Virus record (IMG/VR): IMGVR_UViG_3300034417_000033
Span: 1-64,000 of that record
Direction: 5' to 3' (one strand)
Length of the DNA: 64,000 nt
Origin: a virus
How positions within the stretch are numbered: the stretch's first letter is position 1; each line of letters opens with the position of its first letter. The position numbers and the translations under genes are program-made. The notes under the pieces were generated by a model. The model saw only the letters and a program-made list of their open reading frames with translations, ran no database searches and was not told where the DNA came from. This document shows, in pieces, positions 7,145 through 16,208 of this stretch.

Positions 7145-7391
7145 GGTAGTCCGGCGTGTTCTCGATGTAGTCAGCGTATTTCATTAGCGCCATCAACTTA
7201 ATTTTGTTTGATGAAAACTTTAATCCCACATGTGCAGGCCCATCTCGCATTATGAAAAATGTGCCAGTCACATGACCTTCGTAATCCTTAAAGAATTGTT
7301 CTGGCAGGACTGCTAGTCGCCTTAGACGAACGGTGGAAGACCATAGTTTCCACCGTATCCGATCCGTTTCTCTTTGTCTAGATGTTGCCAT
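7134..7391 (-). CDS. Hypothetical protein with RDGPA and LMKY motifs
   Basis: This 85-residue protein, immediately downstream of clpP, starts in a TAATG overlap with the clpP stop. It carries FIMRDGPAHVGLKF, a single copy of the DGPA motif found as repeats in proteins at 23.5-26.5 kb, and an IKLMALMKYADYI segment before the end. The basic, Arg-rich N-terminus (TSRQRETDRIRWK) is distinctive. Its cotranslation with clpP could indicate a link to proteolysis, but no domain supports this. Confidence 0.6.
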   Translation of the reverse strand: MATSRQRETDRIRWKLWSSTVRLRRLAVLPEQFFKDYEGHVTGTFFIMRDGPAHVGLKFSSNKIKLMALMKYADYIENTPDYHDI

Positions 7392-8017
7392 TAAGTTGGG
7401 CGTTTCAGCAATACCTTATCAGCAAGCCCACTGTCAACTGCACCCTGTGCGGACAGGAACGTGTCGTAAGTCATTGTTGCAAACAGTTCCTCGTATGTTT
7501 TGCCGGAAGTGTTGTGATGCACATACAGTTCAGTCAAACGCTCGTTCAAGCGTTTTGCTTCGTCGATCGAACGTTTCGCATCTTCGAATTGCATTTCCTG
7601 AATGTGAATGGAGCCACGTGTGCCGCTGGTGCCCGAGCTAACACGGTGAATCATTGTGCGAGCTTCTGGCATAACAAAGCGTTTGCCTTTTGCGCCAGCT
7701 TGTGCAAGGAACGAACCCATCGACGCTGCTTGGCCCACGACCAAAGTGCTAACGTCTGGTTTGATGAATTCCATCGTGTTGTAAATTGCAAGACCGGCAG
7801 TTACTGAACCGCCGGGCGAGTTGATGTACATGTGGATGTCAGCGTCGGGATTCTCTGCTTCCAAGAACAGTAATTGGGCGACAATTAAGTCTGCCATCTG
7901 ATCATGGACTTCGCCGGTAAGAAAAACCACACGCTCTTTCAGCAAACGGGAAAAGATGTCATAAGAGCGTTCGCCCTTAGCTGTCTGTTCCACGACCATC
8001 GGTACTAAACTTGCCAT
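7391..8017 (-). CDS. clpP: ATP-dependent Clp protease proteolytic subunit ClpP
   Basis: This 208-residue serine peptidase (family S14) forms the degradation chamber used by ClpX-type unfoldases. The full catalytic triad is visible: Ser99 in GQAASMGSF, His124 in [11 protein letters not shown] and Asp185 in [11 protein letters not shown]. The oxyanion-strand motif YINSPGGSV is intact and the length equals bacterial ClpP, so it should be active. A sigma70 promoter at 8051-8079 and a GGAG Shine-Dalgarno precede ATG 8017. The matching unfoldase ClpX (31954-33180) and adaptor ClpS (20420-20722) are in the same window, although not adjacent. Confidence 0.96.
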   Translation of the reverse strand: MASLVPMVVEQTAKGERSYDIFSRLLKERVVFLTGEVHDQMADLIVAQLLFLEAENPDADIHMYINSPGGSVTAGLAIYNTMEFIKPDVSTLVVGQAASMGSFLAQAGAKGKRFVMPEARTMIHRVSSGTSGTRGSIHIQEMQFEDAKRSIDEAKRLNERLTELYVHHNTSGKTYEELFATMTYDTFLSAQGAVDSGLADKVLLKRPT

Positions 8018-8050
8018 TGTATTTCTCCAGTAATATTAATTAGTTTGTGT

Positions 8051-8079
8051 AGTGTAACAGTAACTTTGTCGCATGTCAA
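8051..8079 (-). promoter_or_regulatory. Sigma70-type promoter for clpP
   Basis: TTGACA (8074-8079), a 17-base spacer and TACACT (8051-8056) on the minus strand lie 34 bases upstream of the clpP start. It is divergent from the late-type promoter of the plus-strand gene at 8102. Confidence 0.7.
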
Positions 8080-8088
8080 TACAAAACA

Positions 8089-8096
8089 GATAAATA
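8089..8096 (+). promoter_or_regulatory. Late-type phage promoter GATAAATA
   Basis: GATAAATA on the plus strand is followed by five bases and the ATG at 8102. By T4 late promoter geometry (TATAAATA at -13 to -6) the transcript would start at the ATG itself, giving a leaderless mRNA. Confidence 0.6.
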
Positions 8097-8101
8097 ATAG
8101 T

Positions 8102-8446
8102 ATGAGACTTTCTGAACTAATATGTGAAAATTACGAATTTGGCCATTCTGGCAGCGACCTTGATTCTTGGTATAATCCTGAACTGGCAAAATACGCTGAT
8201 GATGAAAGAAGACGGACCGAAGAGGTGTGGGAACACGCAGATGGCGTTCCTGTTTTCACTAAGGACGTTCCTCACAGTAAATACGAGCTTATGAAAACTG
8301 AGCCCGGAAAGTACGAATACCAAAGTCCGGGCTATCGTGGTAGAGAAGAAGCTAAACAAAGAGCTGGGATGAAACATAAGCCTTATCAGCAGTTCGATCC
8401 CAACTTTATGAAAAAAGAAGAACCTAATCCAGCTTCGCCGAGATAA
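8102..8446 (+). CDS. Hypothetical plus-strand late gene
   Basis: This 114-residue hydrophilic protein begins MRLSELICENYEFG. It is one of only two plus-strand genes in the window and has its own GATAAATA late-type promoter 5 bases before the ATG. The body is rich in E, K, P, Y and D (SKYELMKTEPGKYEYQSPGYRG) with no hydrophobic core, suggesting a disordered or small structural protein. The N-terminal MRLSELI form resembles starts of some phage virion-associated proteins (inference). An upstream ATG at 8045 is rejected because it would precede the promoter. Its 3' end overlaps the convergent exonuclease gene by 23 bases. Confidence 0.7.
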   Translation: MRLSELICENYEFGHSGSDLDSWYNPELAKYADDERRRTEEVWEHADGVPVFTKDVPHSKYELMKTEPGKYEYQSPGYRGREEAKQRAGMKHKPYQQFDPNFMKKEEPNPASPR

Positions 8447-9209
8447 CTGCTGCAACTGATTCTGCAAAGTCCTTGTCGTAACCGTCTGCGTCTTCGTTTA
8501 ACGAATCGAAGTTGTTAAGTGCCCACATCCAATAATCTAATGGAACATCTTCTAATTTGGCACCTTTGTACTTGCCGAACGGCATAGTTGCCAATTTAAT
8601 TGGTTCAGTCAACCAATGTTCCAACTGTACCCTGTATGAAATTCCTTCTTCAAGAATCCCACGCTTAATTGTTTCATCAAGCAAATGCTCAACTAGCAAT
8701 GTTGTCACAAGAACATCAGCACCCGCTCTATGTGCAGAAGTATCTTCAGGAACTTGCAAATCAAAACGGTATCGCAAATATGGAAGGTTAAATTCTTCTA
8801 CAGTTGCGTCGCCCGCATATAATTTTTTAGCCCAGCGCATAGTACAAATCCATGGCGTATTTAAATCCACAAGCATGTACTTTTCTAATACTTTCGAATC
8901 ATAGAAAGCATTGTGTGCAACTCTAGATCCTTTGCCTACTAAAGATTGCAACACAGGGTTAATGTCTTCTTTGGCGCCGTTTTTAAACAGAGGGCGACCA
9001 TCAACCATTTTGTTAGTGATGTTAGTTATTGAGGAAACTTTATACGAAATTGGTTCCATTGGTGTGTACAAGTGACTCACTATTTCCCACCCATGTGGAA
9101 ATTTTAAGCCAAAACCAAATTCAATGACTTCTGCTATCTTAAATTCTAAGCTAGTTGTTTCTGTATCAATTACAATACAGTCTTCTAAAAATTCTTCTCT
9201 TCTATCCAT
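8424..9209 (-). CDS. DnaQ-family 3'-5' exonuclease (DexA/ExoX-like)
   Basis: This 261-residue exonuclease of the RNase H-like DEDD fold has Exo I IVIDTETTSLEF, Exo II RVAHNAFYDSKVL and Exo III SAHRAGADV, so the four metal-binding acids and the active-site His (DEDDh type) are present. The C-terminus MPFGKYKGAKLEDVPLDYWMWAL matches the short DUF3820-type module often attached to ExoX-like phage exonucleases. T4 DexA degrades ssDNA and contributes to host DNA turnover; the same role is likely. The gene lies just downstream of DHFR and ends in a convergent overlap with the plus-strand gene. Confidence 0.88.
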   Translation of the reverse strand: MDRREEFLEDCIVIDTETTSLEFKIAEVIEFGFGLKFPHGWEIVSHLYTPMEPISYKVSSITNITNKMVDGRPLFKNGAKEDINPVLQSLVGKGSRVAHNAFYDSKVLEKYMLVDLNTPWICTMRWAKKLYAGDATVEEFNLPYLRYRFDLQVPEDTSAHRAGADVLVTTLLVEHLLDETIKRGILEEGISYRVQLEHWLTEPIKLATMPFGKYKGAKLEDVPLDYWMWALNNFDSLNEDADGYDKDFAESVAAVISAKLD

Positions 9210-9766
9210 TATCTTATTTTCCTGAGTATATTGTTTGTGTCGAACCCGTCTATTATTTTTTTATTTTTTTCAAGCACATAATACTCTGCGTATACATCAG
9301 CAGTGGGGTCTGGAAGATCCCGGCTTATAATGTGGAAGTTATTTACAATACTGCACTGTGTTTCATGAGACAGTTTAATTCTATCGCCGGCTGGCAACAC
9401 TGCTCCCATTACTTTAGTAAAATATATTTTACTAGCGTAGAATAAACCATCAGCATAAATTTTGGAGCCACCAATGAAAAATATCTTTTCTTCATTCGAA
9501 ACCATATCCATTGCGTAATGTACTGAGTCTACAGTTTCAACGCCTTCGATATTTGCAAATTCATCTGGAGTGGATGTGACAATTATGTTTCTTCTGTTGG
9601 GAAGAGGCTTGCCCATAGAGTGGTATGTATTTTTCCCCATGATAACAGCAGAACCAGTGGTCAGTTGCTTGAACCGTTTCATATCATCTGGTAAGTGCCA
9701 CGGGATTGTATTGTTTACGCCGATAACGCCATCAATTGTGGCTGCGAAGATTAAAGCTATGTCCAT
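9209..9766 (-). CDS. frd: Dihydrofolate reductase
   Basis: This 185-residue DHFR reduces dihydrofolate with NADPH, regenerating the folate consumed by thymidylate synthase. Motifs: ALIFAATIDGVIGVNNTIPWHLPDD contains the Ile-Pro-Trp loop and catalytic Asp; IMGKNTYHSMGKPLPNR is the NADPH/substrate region; IFFIGGSKIYA is the FIGGG-like motif. ATG 9766 is chosen because a GGAGGA Shine-Dalgarno lies directly upstream; the upstream ATG at 9784 lies too near the promoter. A sigma70 promoter at 9788-9816 drives it. The C-terminus extends about 20 residues beyond minimal DHFRs (EKNKKIIDGFDTNNILRKIR). Confidence 0.93.
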   Translation of the reverse strand: MDIALIFAATIDGVIGVNNTIPWHLPDDMKRFKQLTTGSAVIMGKNTYHSMGKPLPNRRNIIVTSTPDEFANIEGVETVDSVHYAMDMVSNEEKIFFIGGSKIYADGLFYASKIYFTKVMGAVLPAGDRIKLSHETQCSIVNNFHIISRDLPDPTADVYAEYYVLEKNKKIIDGFDTNNILRKIR

Positions 9767-9787
9767 TGTTTCCTCCATATTCAACCA

Positions 9788-9816
9788 AGTGTAGCATCCT
9801 ATGGAGGAAAAGTCAA
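9788..9816 (-). promoter_or_regulatory. Sigma70-type promoter for dihydrofolate reductase
   Basis: TTGACT (9811-9816), 17 bases and TACACT (9788-9793) lie on the minus strand. The -35 overlaps the end of the upstream gene (stop at 9813). The leader to the ATG at 9766 is about 15 bases and contains GGAGGA. Confidence 0.65.
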
Positions 9817-10046
9817 CCTACAAGTTTTATCTTTGTTTTCTCTTCAGGCACTTCTACGAAGTCGGCAATTTTAAGCCCAATGTAAGTGTGATTCTTAGAT
9901 TGGAAAATTCCATGGCCGCGCATATTAGGAATCTCACCTAAAAACACGACGGCTTCGCCATCATATAATATTGCTGGGTACTGCAAAAGATCAAAGTCGG
10001 ACTTAAACTTGGTGTCAAGGACTACTAAGCTGTTTATTCTAATCAT
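9813..10046 (-). CDS. Small hypothetical protein
   Basis: This 77-residue protein has a beta-rich appearance (INSLVVLDTKFKSDF; PAILYDGEAVVFLGEI; HTYIGLKIADFVEV) and the signature NMRGHGIFQSKNHTYIGL. It has an AGGT Shine-Dalgarno before ATG 10046 and follows the SpoVR gene closely, so it may be co-transcribed with the SpoVR-YeaH-PrkA module. It is not recognised as part of any known PrkA operon. The function is unknown. Confidence 0.65.
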   Translation of the reverse strand: MIRINSLVVLDTKFKSDFDLLQYPAILYDGEAVVFLGEIPNMRGHGIFQSKNHTYIGLKIADFVEVPEEKTKIKLVG

Positions 10047-10052
10047 GTTTAC

Positions 10053-11522
10053 CTATACGATTTTATATTGTTTTATTTCTTTCCCGGCGGAGTTGTATGA
10101 CACTAACCACGGAGTAAAACCCCATAGTCTTTTAATGTGCGCTAGGCACTGTGTTGCTTCCTCATCTTCAAGAAGACATCCGTTAATTATATAGTGGTGC
10201 AATTCTAATGTTCTATCACTATTTAAATTTGCATTCACAATCTGAATATTAGGAATGAGGTTGTTTACTTCGTATCGTCTAGACAATGCACGCCGAATAT
10301 CTTTGTAGCCTCGATCATCGTGAATGTTCGAAACTTCGTAATAGTCGGCATCATGATCTTCGATCCTAAACATTTTGAATTTCTCAATTACGTTAGGGCC
10401 TAGAAATTGTAATACAAAACTATCATCTCTATAGTTTTCTACAATTTCTCTAATTACTTCCATATAATTTTTTCCACAGATATCAGGAAACCATTCCCGA
10501 TCCTGTTTTGTTGGATTCTCACATGCACGTCTAATATCTCGATACATGGAAAGTCCTAACGCATATGGATTAAAATTTCCATATGCTAATTGATTGAGCA
10601 CTCCAGCATTAGTTTTAATATACTCCAACATAGTGCCGTCGCCAATCAAATCTTTGTCATACAAACGATTCATAATGTAGTCATGAGTAAAGGATGCGAA
10701 CCCTTCGTTCATTACTTGCGTTTGCATTTGTGGATAAAAATACTGCGTGATCTTACGAACAATGCGTATGATCTCTCTTTGCCATGGAGCTAAGATTGGA
10801 GAATTTTTCTCAATGAACTTTAGGATGTTCTCCTGCGGTTCCGCTGGGAACTTGCTTTCTTTCTCTTTCTTAGTCTTCTCTGGGGATTGCCATAAGTAAC
10901 TGACATTTTTTTGTAAATACTCCTCTCGTTCTGCTTGCCGTCTTGACTCTTCAGCAAAGTTAATTTTTTTAGGATGCTTGTATCTATCTATACCTTGATA
11001 TTTTAGCGCGTGGCAACTATCAAGGATTTGTTCAACTGCGTCATACCCGTAATTTTCCTCGCACTTGGAAATATAGTTTTTAGCAAAATCTAAATAGTCT
11101 ATAATACTAGATGCGTCAGTCCACATTTTGTACAAGTAATTATTTTTAAAGAAATGGTTGTGTCCAAATGCAGCATGTGCAATTACAACTGCTTGCACTG
11201 TTGCTGTGTTGTTTTCCATTAGATAGTTTATGCAAGGGTTTGCGTTAATAACTAACTCATACGCAAGTCCAGATTCGCCCGATTTATAACTTCTATCTTG
11301 TTGTAAAAAGTGTTTGCCGAAACTCCAATGGTTATAATTTATTGGCATGCCCACAGATGTGTATGCAGTAACCATATGCTCTGACGAAACAATTTCTAAT
11401 TGATTAGGGTAAACATCTAAGCCCATTTCTTCTACAGCGATTGTTTGGCATTCAGCGTAGATGTTTTTTAATGTGTTGGTGTCCCAATCGACGCCATCAA
11501 ACAATCTTTTTTTAGACGCCAT
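10053..11522 (-). CDS. spoVR: SpoVR/YcgB family protein
   Basis: This 489-residue protein is close in length to E. coli YcgB (about 510). It is recognised from its family features: YPNQLEIVSSEHMVTAY, YNHWSFGKHFLQQDR, SGLAYELVINANPCINYL and the histidine pattern AVVIAHAAFGHNHFFKNN. The C-terminus contains the conserved NVIEKFKMFRIEDHD and LELHHYI segments. The molecular function of SpoVR is not established. In bacteria its gene is repeatedly found beside yeaG/prkA and yeaH, as here. ATG 11522 has an AGGGAA Shine-Dalgarno and overlaps the YeaH stop by 11 bases, so the three genes form one operon. Confidence 0.93.
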   Translation of the reverse strand: MASKKRLFDGVDWDTNTLKNIYAECQTIAVEEMGLDVYPNQLEIVSSEHMVTAYTSVGMPINYNHWSFGKHFLQQDRSYKSGESGLAYELVINANPCINYLMENNTATVQAVVIAHAAFGHNHFFKNNYLYKMWTDASSIIDYLDFAKNYISKCEENYGYDAVEQILDSCHALKYQGIDRYKHPKKINFAEESRRQAEREEYLQKNVSYLWQSPEKTKKEKESKFPAEPQENILKFIEKNSPILAPWQREIIRIVRKITQYFYPQMQTQVMNEGFASFTHDYIMNRLYDKDLIGDGTMLEYIKTNAGVLNQLAYGNFNPYALGLSMYRDIRRACENPTKQDREWFPDICGKNYMEVIREIVENYRDDSFVLQFLGPNVIEKFKMFRIEDHDADYYEVSNIHDDRGYKDIRRALSRRYEVNNLIPNIQIVNANLNSDRTLELHHYIINGCLLEDEEATQCLAHIKRLWGFTPWLVSYNSAGKEIKQYKIV

Positions 11523-12804
11523 ACTTTTCCCTCTTCTTTTCAAATAAGTTTTTAAACACAGCGTATATTTCTTGCTCGCTGCCTATTTCTCTTACTTGTA
11601 AATGTTTACATATCGAAGCCAACTTTGTGTATAGCTGCCACAAATTGCCTACAGCTTTTCCTGTACGGCTTCTTGGCGCTTTAGCGATTTCAATGTATGC
11701 AAAATATTGGCAAGTTGGTAATATTTCATCTGTAAGTATTTTCTCAACATGGCGATTGTCACTTTCGTAATTGTCGCCGTCTGTAGCTTGGGCATAATAT
11801 ATATTATAATCTGATGCAGGGTAACGTTCTTTCTGGATTTTTTCTGCAACAGCAAATGCTGAAGAAACTATTGTGCCGCCCGTCTCTTTGTCATAAAAGA
11901 ACTGTTCCTCTGTGCATTCTCTAGCATCAGCATGATGTCGAATAAAAACTAATTCAACCTTCTCATATTTTTTGTGCAAGAACCAATACAATAATGTAAA
12001 GAATTTCTTAGCAATCATTTTATGATATTCTTCCATACTTCCAGACACGTCCATTACACAAAACATCACTGCTTTGCTAACAGGCTTAGGAACTTTATCA
12101 AAGTTTTTGTATCTTAAATCTATAGGATCGATAAAAGAAATATAATTTAATTTATGTCGCAACTTTTCGATTTGCTCTACAATTAATTTGATTTCTTCTT
12201 CGTTGCCTTTCTTATTTTCTAACTCTTCTATTTTTGCAAGTAATGCAGCAATCTCTTTATCGGATGGCGACTTTAAAGCAATTCTTCTTCCCAGACTGTT
12301 CTTCATTGTTCTAACTAAATCTAATGACGCCGGTGTGCCGTTGCAAGTAAATCCTGCCCGTTGCATTTTATATTCCGTTATGTCTTGATCAGAAGTTTTA
12401 ACTAAATTAGGAAGTTCCATATCTTCAAACAATATGTCATAGAACTCATCTTTGGAAATCGTAAAAGTAAATTCATCGTCGCCCTCACCACTGTCAGATG
12501 CTTTGGGTTCGCCACCTTCTCCTCGTTGAGGCTTTTCAATCAAGTCACCTGGAATATAGTTTTTATTTCCAGGCAATACTCGATCGGTTTGTCCAGTCTG
12601 TGTGTCATTGTTAAACGTAGGTTCGCCAATGCCGCCAGTTGTTATTGTAATATTTTCGCTGTCGTCTGAGGTTATTGATCTTTTGGAGAATCCTTCCTGC
12701 ACCTTACGCTTTAATTGATCCTTAACTTTCTTAAGGAAGCGTTGGCGGTTGGAAGAATTCTTATCTCCAGATGTTCCTCTTCGATCTACAATGGTGTAAT
12801 CCAT
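11512..12804 (-). CDS. yeaH: YeaH-like DUF444 protein with von Willebrand A domain
   Basis: This 430-residue protein is practically the same length as E. coli YeaH (about 427). The N-terminus has the family features TIVDRRGTSGDKNSSNRQRF and a Gly/Glu-rich linker around residues 93-112. The C-terminal half is a von Willebrand A domain with the metal-ion site DVSGS at residues 252-256 and a threonine in TGGTIVSSAF. YeaH is thought to act with the kinase PrkA/YeaG. It sits between the PrkA and SpoVR genes and overlaps SpoVR. The module therefore appears complete and under one control. Confidence 0.93.
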   Translation of the reverse strand: MDYTIVDRRGTSGDKNSSNRQRFLKKVKDQLKRKVQEGFSKRSITSDDSENITITTGGIGEPTFNNDTQTGQTDRVLPGNKNYIPGDLIEKPQRGEGGEPKASDSGEGDDEFTFTISKDEFYDILFEDMELPNLVKTSDQDITEYKMQRAGFTCNGTPASLDLVRTMKNSLGRRIALKSPSDKEIAALLAKIEELENKKGNEEEIKLIVEQIEKLRHKLNYISFIDPIDLRYKNFDKVPKPVSKAVMFCVMDVSGSMEEYHKMIAKKFFTLLYWFLHKKYEKVELVFIRHHADARECTEEQFFYDKETGGTIVSSAFAVAEKIQKERYPASDYNIYYAQATDGDNYESDNRHVEKILTDEILPTCQYFAYIEIAKAPRSRTGKAVGNLWQLYTKLASICKHLQVREIGSEQEIYAVFKNLFEKKREKYGV

Positions 12805-12813
12805 TTGTACCTC

Positions 12814-14763
12814 TTAGGAAGATTTGCGGGCCCTTATGAACCACTCAGTTAAACGATTTATTTGACGTTCGCTGTAACCTTTGTCTTTCATCCTAGAAAC
12901 AAAATCGTTTCTTTTCTTTTCGTCGTCTTTGTTTGCTTTAGTGCCAAGACTAATAATAGGAAGCAAGTCTTCAGTTGAGGAAAAGATTTTCTTCTCAATG
13001 ACTTCTGCTAACTTCTCGTAACTGTTCCAACGAGGAGATGCGCCTCTATTTTTTGCTTTAGATCGTAATACAAAATTAACAACTTCAGAACGGAAGTCTT
13101 TTGGATTTGCAATTCCAGCAGGCTTTTCAATCTTTTCAAGTTCGTCATTAAGTATAGATCGGTCAAACATTTCGCCTGTGTTTGGATCGCGGTAGTCAAT
13201 GTCTTGCAACCACGAGTCAGCATAAGCGAGATATGTTTCAAATACATTTTGCCCATATTCGGAAAAAGACTCCACGTATGCACGTTGAATTTCTGTCCCA
13301 ATGAACTCTTTGTATTCCTCTGCCATGTAAGACTTAATAAACCCAATGTATAACTCTTCTTTCTCTGCGGAAAACTGCTCTTGCTTAATTGCGTTTTCAA
13401 GAACATACATTAGGTGTATTGGGTCAGCTGCAATTTCATCTTTGTCGAAGTTAAATGTCTGCGACAACACTTTAAACGCAAATCTAGTTGACGAGCCGGA
13501 CATGCCCTCGTTGACACCGGCAGCATCAGTATACTCTTGGTATGCTTTTACATTCGGGTCCTTGTTTTTAAGATTTTCACCGTTGTACACGCGCATTTTT
13601 GTCACAAGGTTTAAATTATTCTCATGAGTTTTCAATCTTGTTAAAACAGAAAAGTCTGCAAGCAACTCCAAAGTCTTTGGTGCGCATGGGTTATTTGCAA
13701 GCTGAGAATTTTCAAGCATCTTCTTGTAGATTTTAAGTTCTTCATCTCTACGCAAGCAGTATGGCACTTTAACAATGTAAATACGATCGATAAACGCCTC
13801 GTTATTTTTATTGTTTCTAAATGTTTGCCATTCTGATTCGTTGGAGTGAGCTAATACTACGCCTTGGAATGGAATAGCACCCAATCCGTCTTCTGTGCCT
13901 TTATAGTTGCCTTCCTGCGTAGCAGTTAGCAACGGGTGTAAAACTTTAATCGGGGCTTTGAACATTTCCACAAACTCAACAATGCCCTGGTTACCACGGC
14001 ATAATGCGCCATTGTATCCGTAAGCATCGGTATCATGCTGTGCGAAATATTCTAGTTTTCTAATTTCAATCTTACCAACCAAGGACGATATATCTTGGTT
14101 GTTTTCATCACCAGGTTCAGTTTTAATAATTGCAACTTGGTTAAGTTTGTTAGGCCAAATTTTAATTACTTTAAACTTTCTGATATCTTTTATTTCCGAC
14201 AAGCGTTTTACTGCCCACGGACTTGCAATTACCCCTTTTACATATCTTGAAGGAATATTGTATTCAGTTTCGAGTGCTGCTACAAGCTCAGGCTCTTCAG
14301 AGAACAAACCAAATGGAGACTCAAATACTGGGGAAATTTCATTCCCGTATTTAAGAACATAGATAGGCTCTTTCTGCATCAACTCTTTCAAACGTTCTGC
14401 AATACTAGACTTAGCAGATCCGACTGGGCCAAGCAAATACAGGATTTGCTTTTTCTCTTCGAGACCTTGTGCAGCGTGTCTGAAATAACCAACAATACGT
14501 TCAATTGTTTCTTCCATGCCATAGAAATCCTCAAAAGGCTTGTATCTTTTGATTGGCTTGTTTTGGAAGACTCTGGATAGCTTGGAGTCCGTAGATGTGT
14601 CTACTGTTTCAGGCTCGCCAATAGCAGCTATCATTCTTTCAGCTGCCGTTGCGTATACTGCGGGGGTTGTTTTACAGAGATTTAAGAATTCTTCTAACGT
14701 AAACTCTTCTTCTTTTCTCTCGTTTATGAGATTTGAATAAATACCGAATAAGTTACTAACCAC
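12814..14763 (-). CDS. prkA: PrkA/YeaG family serine protein kinase with AAA domain
   Basis: This 649-residue protein is full length relative to E. coli YeaG (about 644). The N-terminal AAA-like core has Walker A GPVGSAKS at residues 112-119; the family typically has GPVGGGKS, so one glycine is replaced. The characteristic PrkA segments FSEEPELVAALE, GVVLAHSNESEWQTF and DRIYIVKVPYCLR are all present. The C-terminal domain carries the kinase-like region. The start is GTG 14763, with an AGGAGG Shine-Dalgarno 5 bases upstream. In bacteria PrkA participates in stationary-phase, nitrogen-starvation or sporulation responses; a phage copy may redirect that response. Confidence 0.93.
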   Translation of the reverse strand: MVSNLFGIYSNLINERKEEEFTLEEFLNLCKTTPAVYATAAERMIAAIGEPETVDTSTDSKLSRVFQNKPIKRYKPFEDFYGMEETIERIVGYFRHAAQGLEEKKQILYLLGPVGSAKSSIAERLKELMQKEPIYVLKYGNEISPVFESPFGLFSEEPELVAALETEYNIPSRYVKGVIASPWAVKRLSEIKDIRKFKVIKIWPNKLNQVAIIKTEPGDENNQDISSLVGKIEIRKLEYFAQHDTDAYGYNGALCRGNQGIVEFVEMFKAPIKVLHPLLTATQEGNYKGTEDGLGAIPFQGVVLAHSNESEWQTFRNNKNNEAFIDRIYIVKVPYCLRRDEELKIYKKMLENSQLANNPCAPKTLELLADFSVLTRLKTHENNLNLVTKMRVYNGENLKNKDPNVKAYQEYTDAAGVNEGMSGSSTRFAFKVLSQTFNFDKDEIAADPIHLMYVLENAIKQEQFSAEKEELYIGFIKSYMAEEYKEFIGTEIQRAYVESFSEYGQNVFETYLAYADSWLQDIDYRDPNTGEMFDRSILNDELEKIEKPAGIANPKDFRSEVVNFVLRSKAKNRGASPRWNSYEKLAEVIEKKIFSSTEDLLPIISLGTKANKDDEKKRNDFVSRMKDKGYSERQINRLTEWFIRARKSS

Positions 14764-14840
14764 GGAACCTCCTTATTCTTTAGTTTTTTATTGTTATTAA
14801 TATTACTTATCTGTTTGTTCGAATAGAATATGGCTTTCCA

Positions 14841-14861
14841 GAAAGAAGGGCGTTTCCGCCC
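14841..14861 (-). terminator. Putative intrinsic terminator after DNA ligase
   Basis: On the minus strand GGGCG-GAAA-CGCCC (14848-14861) is followed by TTCTTTC. The stem is short but GC-pure with a GNRA loop. It lies just downstream of the ligase stop at 14871 and upstream of prkA, separating two units. Confidence 0.5.
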
Positions 14862-14870
14862 ATCGAACTG

Positions 14871-16208
14871 CTACTCTATTTTGGATGAATGGTCGGCGAT
14901 ACTTTTGTCATACCTCCGTTCTTCAAAACGCGGCAAGAACAACGAATCTACATTAGCTCGATTTGCACCTTTGCTTTTGATACGCTCGTTGTATTTTACA
15001 GTGACAATGCAACCAATCCAGTCATCAATGTCATCAGTAATTTCTTGACGCAGTGCATCTGAGAATCCGCTAATGCTAACTTCTACTCCGCCATCAGCAG
15101 ACTGACAAACTAGCGAACCGATCAGCTTTTCGTTTTTGGTTCCAGGAGTGCCCGGATTCCAACCAGTAACAACAAGCTCACATTCCTTTTCAGATTTCAT
15201 TTTTACTAAATCTTTGGAACGTTTGTCTTCCCAAATACCAGCTACGTTTTTAAGCATGGTGCCTTCTTCGCCTGCATTGAGCATTTCTTCAAAATGGTCA
15301 AGTGCTTCAGCTAAGTTATGCACAATGCGATTTTCAGTAACTGCAATCTTAGATGAACCAGATAACACTTTCACAAAATTATCAGTGCTATCACTTTTAA
15401 CAATGGAGCACAACGTTGCGTAGCGGGCATCGTACGCTGTTTTAAACACCTTCTTAACGAAGTCTGCATGTGGGATCCAATCCCACAACTTAATGCAAAC
15501 TCGGCTCGCTTCATCTTCAGAAATGGTTCCCTTAATCGCTTTGTTAAGGATACCATTGCCCTTTTTGCGAGACATTACAGTGCCGTCATGATTCAGAACA
15601 ACAAGTTCTCCATCAAATACGCACTTTCTGTTTCGGAAGGGTTCGAAAGCTGCTTCCAAATGCCCTAACGTGTCGATTGGCTTGCCCGACCGACCAAAAA
15701 TCAAAATGCTTTCCGGAGTACAGTGTACGTTAGCTCGCATCCCATCAGATTTTACTTGGGAAATTGCAGGATACACAATTGCCTTAATGCTTTTCTCGTC
15801 ATACCCTTTGCCTAGCAAGCAAGGATATGTTGGAACTAAATCATCCCACACTTTGTTTACTGTAGATTCTTGAATTCCGCAGCGCAAGTCTTTCTTAATG
15901 ATTCGCTCTGCAATTACTGCATCGCCAGATTCTAACTTAGACAACAAGTTAGACAAATGGTTTTGTGCTGCATGGCCTGTCACTTTACGCTGTGTCAAAT
16001 CCTTAATGCCTTCTAAGAATTCTACTAACGTAATTGTTTCAGTGTGGCGCGTGTATGCTGGGATCTTTTGAATGAAGTATTGTGTGTATGGATTAAGTGC
16101 TGCGTTGAAAATTGATTTTAAAAGTTCGTTGCTCTTGTTGTTTGATAAAATTTGAAGTTTGTCATTTCTGCCTGGAGTTGCTTCTAATGTATCAAATAAG
16201 TTCTTCAT
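14871..16208 (-). CDS. ATP-dependent DNA ligase (T4 gp30-like)
   Basis: This 445-residue nucleotidyltransferase seals nicks in DNA. The adenylation lysine is K153 in SQVKSDGMRANV (KxDG motif). Other ligase motifs visible are CVFDGELVVLNHDG (motif III/IIIa region), EEGTMLKNV (motif IV, EGxMLK-like) and LVKMKSEKECELVVTG (motif V, KMK). The N-terminal helical region of about 130 residues resembles the DNA-binding part of T4 ligase. The length is near that of T4 gp30 (487). It overlaps the upstream small gene by 17 bases and follows ftsH in the same unit. Confidence 0.93.
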   Translation of the reverse strand: MKNLFDTLEATPGRNDKLQILSNNKSNELLKSIFNAALNPYTQYFIQKIPAYTRHTETITLVEFLEGIKDLTQRKVTGHAAQNHLSNLLSKLESGDAVIAERIIKKDLRCGIQESTVNKVWDDLVPTYPCLLGKGYDEKSIKAIVYPAISQVKSDGMRANVHCTPESILIFGRSGKPIDTLGHLEAAFEPFRNRKCVFDGELVVLNHDGTVMSRKKGNGILNKAIKGTISEDEASRVCIKLWDWIPHADFVKKVFKTAYDARYATLCSIVKSDSTDNFVKVLSGSSKIAVTENRIVHNLAEALDHFEEMLNAGEEGTMLKNVAGIWEDKRSKDLVKMKSEKECELVVTGWNPGTPGTKNEKLIGSLVCQSADGGVEVSISGFSDALRQEITDDIDDWIGCIVTVKYNERIKSKGANRANVDSLFLPRFEERRYDKSIADHSSKIE

